From: Trebonia sp963785645
GTDB lineage: Bacteria; Actinomycetota; Actinomycetes; Streptosporangiales; Streptosporangiaceae
Assembly: GCA_963785645.1 (NCBI GenBank)
Contig: CAWAWG010000001.1
Location: 442,157-506,156 of the forward strand
Direction: 5' to 3'
DNA length: 64,000 nucleotides
The position numbers were made by a program, and so were the translations under genes. The notes beneath the pieces were generated by a model, which saw nothing but the letters and a program-made list of their open reading frames with translations, had not been told where the DNA came from and ran no database searches. Positions 1 through 7,976 of the stretch are shown one piece after another; position 1 is the first letter of the stretch; the number at the start of each line of letters is the position of its first letter.

Positions 1-539
1 CCGGCCACGACGAACGTCCGGTCGTCGTCGGCCGCCGCCACGCTCTCGAAACTTACCCCGGCGGGCGGCGTGACGGTCGCCAGCTTCGCCCCGGTAAGCG
101 AGTCACCCACCACCAGCGGGGTGGTGATGGCGGGGGGCTTCTTCCCGGTGGGCTTGCTTACCGCCCGCTGGACGGCCACGTAGTACCGGGGAATGCCATC
201 GGGGCCTGAAGCAGGACTTGTGACGGAGCTGGAGTAAGCGGTGGGAGCCACGACAACGCTGCGAGCCTCGGGGCTTACGTTCCCAGGTTCCGCCCTTCCG
301 TTCGGGATGTCCCTGATGAGCACCAGCGCGACGGCGAGCGCGACGACGCAGGCGGCGGCGGTGACCGGGGCGGCCCAGGACCACCAGCGGCGCGGGGGAG
401 TCCGGTCACCCCGCAGGCGGCGCCGGACCGGGGACCGCGGTTCCTCCGTGGCTGCCTCAAGCCGGAGCGGGGGCACATCGCGCACAGTCGACGCGAGGGC
501 GTGCGTGGTGGACCGGATGAGGTCTTCTTCCCTGCTCAT
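1..539 (-). CDS. Membrane protein paired with SigE-type sigma factor (partial)
   Basis: The frame is open to the left edge, so only the first ~179 codons are present. The ATG at 539 overlaps the stop of the sigma gene (ATGA), which indicates translational coupling. The product starts MSREEDLIRSTTHALAS, has an Arg/Pro-rich cytoplasmic stretch, one membrane segment at about residues 52-73 (WWSWAAPVTAAACVVALAVA) and then an extracytoplasmic part. Actinobacterial SigE-family ECF genes are often followed by such a single-pass protein, thought to act as an anti-sigma factor or sensor. No zinc anti-sigma motif (HxxxCxxC) is visible, so the anti-sigma role is inferred from position and topology only. 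Confidence 0.7.
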   Translation of the reverse strand, partial: MSREEDLIRSTTHALASTVRDVPPLRLEAATEEPRSPVRRRLRGDRTPPRRWWSWAAPVTAAACVVALAVALVLIRDIPNGRAEPGNVSPEARSVVVAPTAYSSSVTSPASGPDGIPRYYVAVQRAVSKPTGKKPPAITTPLVVGDSLTGAKLATVTPPAGVSFESVAAADDDRTFVVA

Positions 540-1105
540 GATCCATCCTTCAGGGTCCGGCCGACGGCGTTGAGCGCGCGGTGGGTGGCGGACTTGACGG
601 TGCCCAGGCTGACCCCCATGGCCTGCGCGGTCTCTTCGACGGACAGGTCGAGGTAGTAGCGCAGCACGACCGCTTCGCGCTGCCGTCGCGGCAGTTTCCG
701 CAGCGCGGCCGCGACCGTGCGCTGCTCCTCGCTGAGCAGCACGCTGGCCTCGGCGGACTCGGTCGGCCCGGCCGCCGGGCCGAACCCGGCGACCGGCTCG
801 AACCCGTCAAGGTCGCCGCCGCTGCCGGCGCCGGACCACAAGCCGAGCCGCGATCTGCGGCGCAGCGCGGTCCGGCAGCCGTTTACGACGCTGACCCGGA
901 GGTAGGCCAGCGGCGCCGCCATGTCGGATACGCGGTCCCAGCGGCGGTAGAGGCCGAGGAACGCATCCTGCACGATGTCCTCGGCCGCCTGGCGGTCGCC
1001 GGTGATGACAACCGCCAGGCGGACGAGGCCCAGGGCATGCTCGGCGTACAGGGCCGTCACCGAGGCGGCCGCGCCCGGTGACATCCGCGTGTCAGCGATG
1101 TCCAC
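536..1105 (-). CDS. SigE-family ECF RNA polymerase sigma factor
   Basis: The 189-aa protein has sigma region 2 at about residues 19-80 (ITGDRQAAEDIVQDAFLGLY) and region 4 at about 136-183 (LPRRQREAVVLRYYLDLS, then a helix-turn-helix with GVSLGTVKSATHRAL). This is the arrangement of the actinobacterial SigE-fam extracytoplasmic-function sigma factors, which recruit RNA polymerase to stress or envelope promoters. An internal Met at residue 8 is a possible alternative start. It is co-transcribed with the overlapping membrane protein downstream. Nothing indicates the signal it responds to. Confidence 0.9.
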   Translation of the reverse strand: MDIADTRMSPGAAASVTALYAEHALGLVRLAVVITGDRQAAEDIVQDAFLGLYRRWDRVSDMAAPLAYLRVSVVNGCRTALRRRSRLGLWSGAGSGGDLDGFEPVAGFGPAAGPTESAEASVLLSEEQRTVAAALRKLPRRQREAVVLRYYLDLSVEETAQAMGVSLGTVKSATHRALNAVGRTLKDGS

Positions 1106-1374
1106 GTATCAGAAACTCCGCCCGCGCCGGAAGGTTGCCTCTCGCCCGCCGGGAATCGTGCGGGCCGCTTGCGTCCGGTGCTCGCGCCGTCAGCATCATT
1201 GCCGCCGCGAGGCTTCCCTGTCGACCGCGTGCACGCAGTGTGAGCGGCGTCACCCGGTCAGCCCGGGCCGCGGCGCGGCCTGAATTAGTAAAGGAAGCGT
1301 CAATTTGGGCGCCCGGCGTTGGGGTGTAATTCCCAAATCTGAATTGCCGAAGTCAGGGCCCAGGTTCATTCATC

Positions 1375-1436
1375 CGGTCTAAACCAGCGGTCTATACCAA
1401 TATCTGTGAATAGGTCTAAACCAATGGTCAGACCGG
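1375..1436. promoter_or_regulatory. Array of GGTCTA-N-ACC operator-like repeats upstream of ppdK
   Basis: Four related elements lie in 62 bp: CGGTCTAAACCA (1375-1386), CGGTCTATACCA (1388-1399), AGGTCTAAACCA (1412-1423) and TGGTCAGACCGG (1425-1436). Start-to-start distances within the two pairs are 13 bp. Another half site, TAGACCA, is at 1520-1526 in the promoter. The words resemble TGGTCTAGACCA, the established operator of GntR/HutC regulators such as DasR in streptomycetes, with two mismatches each. The regulator identity is inference. The next gene is ppdK, about 150 bp downstream. Confidence 0.55.
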
Positions 1437-1517
1437 CTAAACCTGCTCTAGCGCCGTGTTTTACGCCACACTATAGACCCCATTGTCCGAGTCTATCGAT
1501 TTGTGTACCGTCATATT

Positions 1518-1544
1518 TTTAGACCAGACAAAGCCGGGTAGGGT
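1518..1544 (+). promoter_or_regulatory. Putative ppdK promoter
   Basis: TAGGGT at 1539-1544 is a plausible actinobacterial -10 hexamer and TTTAGA at 1518-1523 a weak -35 with a short 15-bp spacer. The start codon follows 38 bases later with the ribosome-binding sequence AAGGAG just before it. The -35 region overlaps a TAGACCA half site of the operator array, so the same repressor could occlude the polymerase. This rests only on pattern reading. Confidence 0.35.
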
Positions 1545-1582
1545 CCGTACAACGGAACGTACCGGCGCAAGGAGCGTTTTCA

Positions 1583-4267
1583 GTGCCGAAGCTCGTATAT
1601 GACTTCACAGAAGGTAACAGGGATCTCAAGGACCTCCTGGGAGGGAAGGGCGCGAACCTAGCCGAGATGACCAATCTCGGCCTGCCGGTGCCTCCGGGAT
1701 TCACGATCACCACCGATGCCTGCCGCTACTACCTGGCGCACGGCACCGCTCCCGACGGCCTTGACGCTGAAGTCAGCAGCCACCTTGACGCACTGGAAAA
1801 GGCCATGGGCCGCAAGCTCGGCGACCCCGCCGACCCGCTCCTGGTCAGCGTCCGGTCGGGCGCCAAGTTCTCCATGCCCGGCATGATGGACACCGTCCTG
1901 AACGTCGGACTGTCGGACGAGTCCGTCGACGGGCTCGCCAAGCAGTCGGGCAACGAGCGGTTCGCCTGGGACGCCTACCGGCGGCTGATCCAGATGTTCG
2001 GCAAGACGGTACTCGGGATCGACGGCGAGCACTTCGAGCACGCCCTGGACGACGCGAAGAAGCACGCCGGCGCGACGAGCGACACGCAGTTGACCGCCGA
2101 GGACCTGAAGGCGCTCACCCAGTCCTACAAGGAACTGGTCGTCAAGCACGCGGGCCGGGAGTTCCCGCAGGATCCGCGCGAGCAGATGAACCTCGCGGTG
2201 ATGGCGGTCTTCGACTCATGGAACTCCGGCCGCGCGGTGCTCTACCGCCGTCAGGAGCGCATCCCGGCCGACCTCGGCACGGCGGTCAACATCGTTGCGA
2301 TGGTCTTCGGCAACCTGGGCGACGATTCGGGCACCGGCGTGGCGTTCACCCGTGACCCGGGCACCGGGGCCCAGGGCGTCTACGGCGACTACCTGCAGAA
2401 CGCGCAGGGCGAGGACGTCGTGGCAGGCATTCGCAACACGGTGCCGCTGCAGGACCTTGAGCGCATCGACCAGGTGTCGTACGACCAGTTGATGGCGATC
2501 ATGCGAACGCTGGAGAACCACTACCGCGACCTGTGCGACATCGAGTTCACCATAGAGCGCGGCAAGCTCTGGATGCTGCAGACCCGGGTTGGCAAGCGCA
2601 CCGCGGCGGCCGCCTTCCGCATCGCCGTCCAGCTCGTCCAGCAGGGCATGATCGACCTGGACGAGGCCGTCACCCGGGTCAGCGGTGAAGAACTGGCCCG
2701 GCTGATGTTTCCCCGCTTCGACACGTCGGGGAGCGAGATCACGCTGATCACCAAGGCGATCTCCGCCTCGCCGGGCGCGGCCGTCGGCAAGGTCGTCTTC
2801 AACTCGGCGACCGCTGTCGCCTGGGCCGCGGCCGGCGAGAAGGTGATCCTCGTCCGCCGCGAGACCAACCCGGAGGACCTGCACGGCATGATCGCCGCCG
2901 AAGGCGTCCTCACCAGCCGTGGCGGCAAGACCAGCCACGCGGCCGTGGTCGCCCGCGGCATGGGCAAGACCTGCGTCTGCGGCGCCGACGAGCTTGAGGT
3001 CGACGCGCGCGGCAAGCGGTTCACCGCGTCCAGCGGCATCACCGTGAGCGAGGGCGACCTGATCTCGATCGACGGCTCGTCCGGTGCGGTGTACCTGGGC
3101 GAGGTGCCGGTCGTCGCGTCCAACGTCGTCCAGTACTTCGAGGGTGAGCTCAAGCCCGACTGCGACGAACTCGTCGCGGCCGTGCACACGATCATGACCC
3201 GCGCCGACGCCGTGCGCCGCCTCGGTGTACGCGCCAACGCCGACAACGGGCCCGACTGCGCGCGGGCCCGGCGGTTCGGCGCGGGCGGCGTCGGCCTGGT
3301 CAGGACCGAGCACATGTTCCTCGGCGAGCGCCGCCAGCTGGTCGAGGACCTGATCCTCGCCGAGGACGACGCACAGCGAAGAACGGCCCTTGACGCGCTT
3401 GAGCCGCTTCAGCGCGGCGACTTTACCGAGATCCTTGAGGCAATGGACGGGGTGCCGGTGACGATCAGGCTGATCGACCCGCCGCTGCACGAGTTCCTGC
3501 CCGACTACACCGAGCTCAGCATCAACCTCGCCCGGGCAGGCGACAAGGCGACCGACAAGGACCTGCGGCTGCTTGAGGAGGTTCGCCGCCTCCACGAGCA
3601 GAATCCGATGCTCGGCCTGCGCGGCGTCCGGCTCGTGCTGGTCATTCCCGGCCTGCTTGACATGCAGGTCCGCGCGATCGCCAGCGCGGCCGCGCAGCTC
3701 GTCAAGGCGGGCCGGACGCCCAAGCCGGAGATCATGATCCCGCTGACCGCGACCGTGCAGGAGATGGAGATCAGCCGCGAGCGCGTGGAGAAGACGCTGC
3801 ATGCCGTCGAGGAAGAGACCGGCGTCCACGTTGACATCCCGATCGGCACGATGATCGAGGTGCCGCGCGCCGCCCTGACCGCGGGCGAGATCGCCCGGCC
3901 GGCGGAGTTCTTCTCCTTCGGCACCAACGACCTGACCCAGATGACCTGGGCGTTCTCCCGGGATGACGTGGAAGGCGCGTTCTTCGCCCCCTACATCGAC
4001 ATGGGCATATTCGGCGTCTCCCCGTTCGAGACGATCGACCGTGACGGCGTGGGGCGCCTCATCAAGATCGCCGCCGCCGAGGGCCGCGCCACCCGGCCCG
4101 ATCTGAAGCTCGGCATCTGCGGCGAGCACGGGGGCGACCCGGCGTCCGTCTGGTTCTTCCACGAGGCCGGTCTCGACTACGTGTCCTGCTCGCCGTTCCG
4201 CGTTCCGGTCGCCCGCCTTGAGGCCGGCCGGGCCGCGGTATCCACCGGCGGCAGCGACACCCGCTGA
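1583..4267 (+). CDS. ppdK: Pyruvate, phosphate dikinase
   Basis: The 894-aa product interconverts pyruvate + ATP + Pi and phosphoenolpyruvate + AMP + PPi in the cytoplasm. It has the full three-domain layout: an N-terminal nucleotide-binding domain (LLGGKGANLAEMTNLGLPVP near residue 20), a phosphohistidine domain with catalytic His452 in GGKTSHAAVVARGMGKTCV, and a C-terminal PEP/pyruvate barrel with the active-site Cys846 in LGICGEHGG. The length fits the 870-900 aa family. The GTG start at 1583 is chosen because AAGGAG lies 8 bases upstream and the protein begins at the usual MPKLVYDF. Transcription is probably controlled by the repeated operator-like elements at 1375-1436. The frame is intact. 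Confidence 0.97.
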   Translation: MPKLVYDFTEGNRDLKDLLGGKGANLAEMTNLGLPVPPGFTITTDACRYYLAHGTAPDGLDAEVSSHLDALEKAMGRKLGDPADPLLVSVRSGAKFSMPGMMDTVLNVGLSDESVDGLAKQSGNERFAWDAYRRLIQMFGKTVLGIDGEHFEHALDDAKKHAGATSDTQLTAEDLKALTQSYKELVVKHAGREFPQDPREQMNLAVMAVFDSWNSGRAVLYRRQERIPADLGTAVNIVAMVFGNLGDDSGTGVAFTRDPGTGAQGVYGDYLQNAQGEDVVAGIRNTVPLQDLERIDQVSYDQLMAIMRTLENHYRDLCDIEFTIERGKLWMLQTRVGKRTAAAAFRIAVQLVQQGMIDLDEAVTRVSGEELARLMFPRFDTSGSEITLITKAISASPGAAVGKVVFNSATAVAWAAAGEKVILVRRETNPEDLHGMIAAEGVLTSRGGKTSHAAVVARGMGKTCVCGADELEVDARGKRFTASSGITVSEGDLISIDGSSGAVYLGEVPVVASNVVQYFEGELKPDCDELVAAVHTIMTRADAVRRLGVRANADNGPDCARARRFGAGGVGLVRTEHMFLGERRQLVEDLILAEDDAQRRTALDALEPLQRGDFTEILEAMDGVPVTIRLIDPPLHEFLPDYTELSINLARAGDKATDKDLRLLEEVRRLHEQNPMLGLRGVRLVLVIPGLLDMQVRAIASAAAQLVKAGRTPKPEIMIPLTATVQEMEISRERVEKTLHAVEEETGVHVDIPIGTMIEVPRAALTAGEIARPAEFFSFGTNDLTQMTWAFSRDDVEGAFFAPYIDMGIFGVSPFETIDRDGVGRLIKIAAAEGRATRPDLKLGICGEHGGDPASVWFFHEAGLDYVSCSPFRVPVARLEAGRAAVSTGGSDTR

Positions 4268-4280
4268 GAGCTACCGGACC

Positions 4281-4310
4281 GGGGCCGCGCCCAACCGCGT
4301 GCGCGGCCCC
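4281..4310 (+). terminator. Hairpin after ppdK
   Basis: GGGGCCGCGC (4281-4290) and GCGCGGCCCC (4301-4310) form a perfect 10-bp stem with a 10-base loop, 14 bases past the ppdK stop. There is no U-run, as is common for GC-rich actinobacterial terminators. Confidence 0.6.
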
Positions 4311-4366
4311 GGGCCACCTAGTGTTAGCCGGGCGGTTGCCCGGGCAATGCAGGTAGGAGGCCTGGA

Positions 4367-4399
4367 ATGTCGGATCCGTGGGTCACACTGGATAAGTGA
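4367..4399 (+). CDS. Ten-codon leader ORF overlapping dgt start
   Basis: ATG at 4367 opens MSDPWVTLDK and ends with TGA at 4397-4399, overlapping the GTG start of dgt at 4396 (GTGA). It has a near-consensus ribosome-binding site, TAGGAGG at 4354-4360, whereas the dgt GTG itself has none at the right distance. The arrangement suggests that ribosomes initiate on the mini-ORF and reinitiate on dgt. Function as a peptide is not implied. The call rests on RBS quality and overlap only. Confidence 0.4.
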   Translation: MSDPWVTLDK

Positions 4400-5661
4400 C
4401 TTACCGTCCGGGCGATGCCGACCGCTGGGTGGCCGAGCCGGCCAAGCGGGCAGGCCGCACCGAGTTCCAGCGGGACCGCGCGCGGGTCCTGCACAGCTCC
4501 GCGCTGCGCCGGCTGGCTGCGAAGACGCAGGTGGTGCGGGCCGGTTCCGGTGATTTCCCGCGCACCCGGCTGACCCATTCCCTCGAATGCGCGCAGATCG
4601 GCCGTGAGCTTGGCGCGGCGCTCGGCGCCGACCCCGACCTGGTGGACGCGGCCTGCCTGGCGCACGACCTCGGCCACCCCCCGTTCGGCCACAACGGCGA
4701 GTCTGCCCTGGCCGCGCTCGCGGACGCCGGCGGCCCGCTGGCCTGTGGCGGCTTTGAAGGCAACGCCCAGTCCCTGCGGCTGCTCACCCGCCTTGAGCCC
4801 AAGGTGCCGGGCGCGGGCCTCAACCTCACCCGCGCCACCCTAGACGCCGCACTCAAGTACCCGTGGCGCCAGGAACCGGCCCAGGCGCCCGCGCCCGCGG
4901 CGGAGAATGCCAAGCTGCACGTGCCCGTGAAGTACGGCGTCTACCAGTCCGACATTTCCGCCTTCGAGTGGATTCGCACCGGGGCGCCCGCCCGCCGCCG
5001 CTGCCTTGAGGCCCAGGTGATGGACTGGGCCGATGACGTCGCCTACTCCGTTCACGACGTAGAAGACGGCCTGCAAGCGGGCCTTGTCTCCCTGAAGAAC
5101 CTAAGCGATCATTCCGAACGGGTCCGTGTCTCCGCGGTGGCCCTCGCCCATTACTGCCCGCCGAAGTGGCACGTCACCCCGGCCGAGCTGGAGGCGGTCT
5201 TCGCCGAGTTCATGCGGCTGGACTGCTGGCAGTTCAGCTTCGACGGCGGCCCCGGGTCCCTCGTCGCGGCGAAGAACCTGACCAGCGAGCTCGTCGGCCG
5301 CCTCTGCCAGGCCGCCGAGGACGGAACCCGCGCGGTGGCGGGACCCGCCGCGCTCAGCCGCTACGACGCCGACCTCGTGGTGCCCAGAAGGCAGCTGCTT
5401 GAATGCGCACTGCTCAAGGCGGTCGCCGCGCACTACGTGATGACCCGCAAGGACGCGGTGACGGAGCAGGCACACGAGCGCGAGGTGATCACCGAGCTAG
5501 CGCTGGCCATCGAGCGGGGCGCGCCGGCCACCCTCGACCCGGTCTTCCAGCCCGCCTGGGACGGCGCGGCCGACGACCAGGAACGCTACCGGGTCATCAT
5601 CGACCAGATAGCGTCCCTAACCGATATCTCCGCCCTCGCCTGGCATGACCGCCTGACGTAA
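4396..5661 (+). CDS. dgt: dGTP triphosphohydrolase-like HD protein
   Basis: The 421-aa protein belongs to the dGTPase branch of HD phosphohydrolases, which cleave dNTPs to nucleoside and triphosphate and so influence the dNTP pool. Metal-binding residues are visible as His61 (LTHSLECAQIG), His90-Asp91 (AHDLGHPPFGHNGE) and Asp in DWADDVAYSVHDVEDG. The N-terminal segment GRTEFQRDRARVLHSSALRR is characteristic of actinobacterial dgt and supports the GTG at 4396. The gene is intact. The adjacent 10-codon leader ORF probably couples its translation. It lies before dnaG in the same direction but is separated from it by several genes. Confidence 0.92.
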   Translation: MTYRPGDADRWVAEPAKRAGRTEFQRDRARVLHSSALRRLAAKTQVVRAGSGDFPRTRLTHSLECAQIGRELGAALGADPDLVDAACLAHDLGHPPFGHNGESALAALADAGGPLACGGFEGNAQSLRLLTRLEPKVPGAGLNLTRATLDAALKYPWRQEPAQAPAPAAENAKLHVPVKYGVYQSDISAFEWIRTGAPARRRCLEAQVMDWADDVAYSVHDVEDGLQAGLVSLKNLSDHSERVRVSAVALAHYCPPKWHVTPAELEAVFAEFMRLDCWQFSFDGGPGSLVAAKNLTSELVGRLCQAAEDGTRAVAGPAALSRYDADLVVPRRQLLECALLKAVAAHYVMTRKDAVTEQAHEREVITELALAIERGAPATLDPVFQPAWDGAADDQERYRVIIDQIASLTDISALAWHDRLT

Positions 5662-5909
5662 CTCCGCGACCTTGGTGCGCATTGTCCAACGAAAGATGAT
5701 TTGTTCGTCATTATCTCCGTCGAACGTCCCTGCATCGGACGCATGGACCCGTTCGAAGTGCTCGTATCCGCCGTTGTGGGGAAGCTTGACCTTGAGGTCG
5801 TCCGGGTTTACCCGGTGGAGTCGGGACATCTCCGGAATGCTGGCGGGACCCCCTCGAGAATAGCCTCAACAGATCCGGTGCCTGAGCCTGCCTTTAGCGT
5901 TTCTGTCAT
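5617..5909 (-). pseudogene. DUF5988-like small protein, frameshifted in a G5 run
   Basis: Read from ATG 5909 (GAAGGA ribosome-binding site just upstream), the frame gives MTETLKAGSGTGSVEAILEG and then breaks. One base over, the continuation GGPASIPEMSRLHRVNPDDL, KVKLPHNGGYEHFER and IIFRWTMRTKVAE runs to a stop at 5617. The join falls exactly in a run of five G (C5 at 5849-5853 on the plus strand); a sixth G restores one ~98-aa protein. The pattern ILxGGPAxIP...PHxGGYEHFE...FRWTxRTxxAE is what I remember of DUF5988, an actinobacterial family of unknown function. It overlaps the 3' end of dgt on the other strand by 45 bases. It may be a sequencing indel, a pseudogene or a phase-variable gene. 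Confidence 0.6.
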
Positions 5910-6150
5910 CTGGGAATCCTTCGCTGGGATATCCGCGGTCCGTTCCAATGAGATAACAAGATCTCCGGTATGGGAACTTCGTCACATGAACGGCGGTTAT
6001 GGCGCCAAGCGGCCAGAGTCCCAGGGAACGCGGTAGATGCTGTACCGCTCGCCGCTCGCGGGGTCCTGCCGGGTCGCGACCCCTCGGTGTCGTTCAAATG
6101 CTGCTCGCCGGCGCCGAACGCGGATGCGACCGAATGCCCGCATCCCGGTA

Positions 6151-6258
6151 GCGGCGACCAAGACCCTGCGGCGACCAAGACCCTGCGGCGACCAAGACCC
6201 TGCGGCGACCAAGACCCTGCGGCGACCAAGACCCTGCGGCGACCAAGACCCTGCGGCG
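6151..6258. repeat. 17-bp tandem repeat, six perfect copies
   Basis: The unit GCGGCGACCAAGACCCT is repeated six times without change (6151-6252), followed by a partial copy GCGGCG. The period of 17 shifts frame at each copy, so it does not encode a regular peptide. There are no spacers, so it is not a CRISPR. It sits in the non-coding stretch between the DUF5988 gene and the flavoprotein gene. Confidence 0.9.
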
Positions 6259-6270
6259 TCCTAGCCTGGC

Positions 6271-6311
6271 ATCCGGTATGTCGGGCGCTGGCGCGCCACG
6301 ACATACCGGAT
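6271..6311. repeat. 13-bp perfect inverted repeat
   Basis: ATCCGGTATGTCG (6271-6283) and CGACATACCGGAT (6299-6311) are exact inverse complements separated by 15 bases. It begins 13 bases after the 17-bp repeat tract and lies 132 bp upstream of the flavoprotein start. It could be a regulator binding site, a transcript hairpin or the trace of a small mobile element. No T-run follows. Confidence 0.7.
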
Positions 6312-6443
6312 ATTTCACCATATAGCGGTCAGGTAGACCGTATTCGCAAGGCTTGCCGGGTCGTGGAGGTTGCTTGCCTGCCCCGTAGGGTGGATGTCAG
6401 CACATTGGGCACAGGCGGTGGCACTGGACACTTGGAGGCGGCA

Positions 6444-7667
6444 ATGACGACGTTTGTGATCGTGGGTGGCGGGCTGGCCGGGGCGAAGGCCGCCGAGACG
6501 CTCCGGACCACGGGCTTCGACGGCGAGGTAGTGCTCTTCGGCAGCGAACAGGAGCGCCCCTACGAGCGGCCGCCGCTGGCCAAGGGCTACCTGCTGGGCA
6601 AGGCCACCCGCGACTCGGTCTTCGTCCACCCGGCCGACTGGTACGCCGAGCACAAGGTGGACCTGCGCACCGGCACCACCGTCGCGATGATCGACCCGGC
6701 CGCGCATCTGGTGACGTTCGACGGCGGCACCATTCACTACGACAAGCTCCTGCTCACGACCGGCGCGTCGGCTCGCCGCGTCGACGTACCGGGCGCCGGT
6801 CTCGGGAACGTGCTTTACCTGCGGACCCTGCCTGAGTCGGAAACGCTGCGCGCGGCATTTACGCCGGACGCCCGCGTGGTGATCGTCGGCGCCGGGTGGA
6901 TCGGCCTTGAAGCCGCCGCGGCGGCACGGACCGCGGGTTCCTCCGTCACGATCGTGGAGCCCCAGCCCGGTGCCCTGTACGGTGCGCTCGGGCCCGAGGT
7001 TGGCGGAAAGTTCGCTGACCTGCACCGCCTCCACGGCGTGGAGTTCCGCTTCGGGGAGTCGGCCGCCGAGTTCCTGGCCGCAGGCCCCGGGTCCGCCCAG
7101 GTCGGGTCGGTCGTGACGACGGCGGGTGCGGAACTGCCCGCCGACGTGGTCGTCGTCGGCATCGGCGCGGTACCCAACGACGGCCTCGCCAAGTCGGCCG
7201 GCCTTGAGGTCGATAAGGGAGTGGTCACCGACTCCGCGCTCCGCACGTCCGACCCGGACATCTTCGCCGCGGGCGACGTGGCCAGTTCCTACCACCCCCT
7301 GCTGGGCCGCCACCTGCGCATGGACCACTGGTCCAACGCACTCAACGGCGGCAAGGCGGCGGCGCTGTCGATGCTGGGAGAGCAGGTCGAGTACGACCGG
7401 GTGCCGTATTTCTACAGCGACCAGTACGACCTCGGCATGGAGTGCGCGGGCCTGCCGCTGCCCGGCACGTATGACAACGTCGTCTACCGCGGCGACCGGG
7501 ACACGCTCGAGTTCATCGCCTTCTGGCTCAAGGAGGGCAGGCTGGTCGCGGGCATGAACGTCAACATCTGGGACGTCAACGACGACCTCCAGGGGCTCAT
7601 CCGCTCCGCCAGGCCCCTAGACCCGGCCCGACTCTCCGATCCCGCGATCCCGCTAGCGGAAGTCTGA
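6444..7667 (+). CDS. NAD(P)/FAD-dependent ferredoxin reductase-type oxidoreductase
   Basis: The 407-aa protein has an N-terminal FAD-binding fold (FVIVGGGLAGAKAAETLR), a central NAD(P)-binding fold (VVIVGAGWIGLEAAAAAR), the second FAD motif DIFAAGDVASSYHP and a reductase C-terminal domain. This is the putidaredoxin/rubredoxin/ferredoxin reductase family, which passes electrons from NAD(P)H to a small iron-sulfur protein serving a cytochrome P450 or dioxygenase. No ferredoxin or P450 gene is adjacent. The reading frame is open further upstream to 5970, but ATG 6444 has TTGGAGG at 6432-6438 and gives the canonical N-terminus, so the longer version is rejected. Confidence 0.88.
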   Translation: MTTFVIVGGGLAGAKAAETLRTTGFDGEVVLFGSEQERPYERPPLAKGYLLGKATRDSVFVHPADWYAEHKVDLRTGTTVAMIDPAAHLVTFDGGTIHYDKLLLTTGASARRVDVPGAGLGNVLYLRTLPESETLRAAFTPDARVVIVGAGWIGLEAAAAARTAGSSVTIVEPQPGALYGALGPEVGGKFADLHRLHGVEFRFGESAAEFLAAGPGSAQVGSVVTTAGAELPADVVVVGIGAVPNDGLAKSAGLEVDKGVVTDSALRTSDPDIFAAGDVASSYHPLLGRHLRMDHWSNALNGGKAAALSMLGEQVEYDRVPYFYSDQYDLGMECAGLPLPGTYDNVVYRGDRDTLEFIAFWLKEGRLVAGMNVNIWDVNDDLQGLIRSARPLDPARLSDPAIPLAEV

Positions 7668-7695
7668 CCAAGCCCGGCTGTCGGCAGGAAGCACG

Positions 7696-7735
7696 CCGGC
7701 CTTAGGTGCTTCCCGTCGACAGCACCTAAGACCGG
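7696..7735 (+). terminator. Hairpin after the flavoprotein gene
   Basis: CTTAGGTGCT (7701-7710) pairs perfectly with AGCACCTAAG (7721-7730) across a 10-base loop, and the stem extends by four more pairs (CCGG/CCGG) beyond one mismatch. It starts about 30 bases after the stop codon. There is no U-run. Confidence 0.55.
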
Positions 7736-7746
7736 TCGGGACCGCA

Positions 7747-7845
7747 ATGCCGCGACAGCGTAAACGCACGGTCGAACAGCACACGGTCACGATCAGCGGC
7801 ATCCGCATGTCCTATGAGACCTGGGATTCAAGGAAGCCGTCCTAA
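7747..7845 (+). pseudogene. Short ORF resembling a truncated hydrolase N-terminus
   Basis: ATG 7747 opens 32 codons, MPRQRKRTVEQHTVTISGIR, ending MSYETWDSRKPS. The segment HTVTISGIRMSYETW looks like the first strands of alpha/beta hydrolases, which normally continue with a glycine-rich turn and HG motif that are absent here. I read it as a relic of a lost gene. The similarity is short and could be chance. Confidence 0.2.
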
Positions 7846-7976
7846 CCTGGCTCCTGGCGTAGGACTGAGCAAGTGCTCGACCGCAACCTGCACCGGTGGC
7901 CCGCGCCGCCCACATTTCCGATATTTCAACATTCGGGTGCTTCGGGCGGCATCCATGATCACGGAAGATTTTCCTT

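Noticed and set aside
1..1105. Zinc-binding anti-sigma factor next to the ECF sigma gene
   Set aside because: No HxxxCxxC motif is seen in the visible part, so only a membrane partner is claimed.
2216..4162. 648-codon open frame antisense to ppdK
   Set aside because: It is the usual GC-rich antisense shadow of a well conserved gene: low-complexity Arg/Ala/Gly/His composition and no domain.
6151..6258. CRISPR array
   Set aside because: Units are contiguous with no spacers, only 17 bp long, and no cas gene is present.
5970..6443. 158-codon N-terminal extension of the flavoprotein
   Set aside because: It reads through the 17-bp repeats, has no protein character, and ATG 6444 has a good ribosome-binding site and canonical N-terminus.
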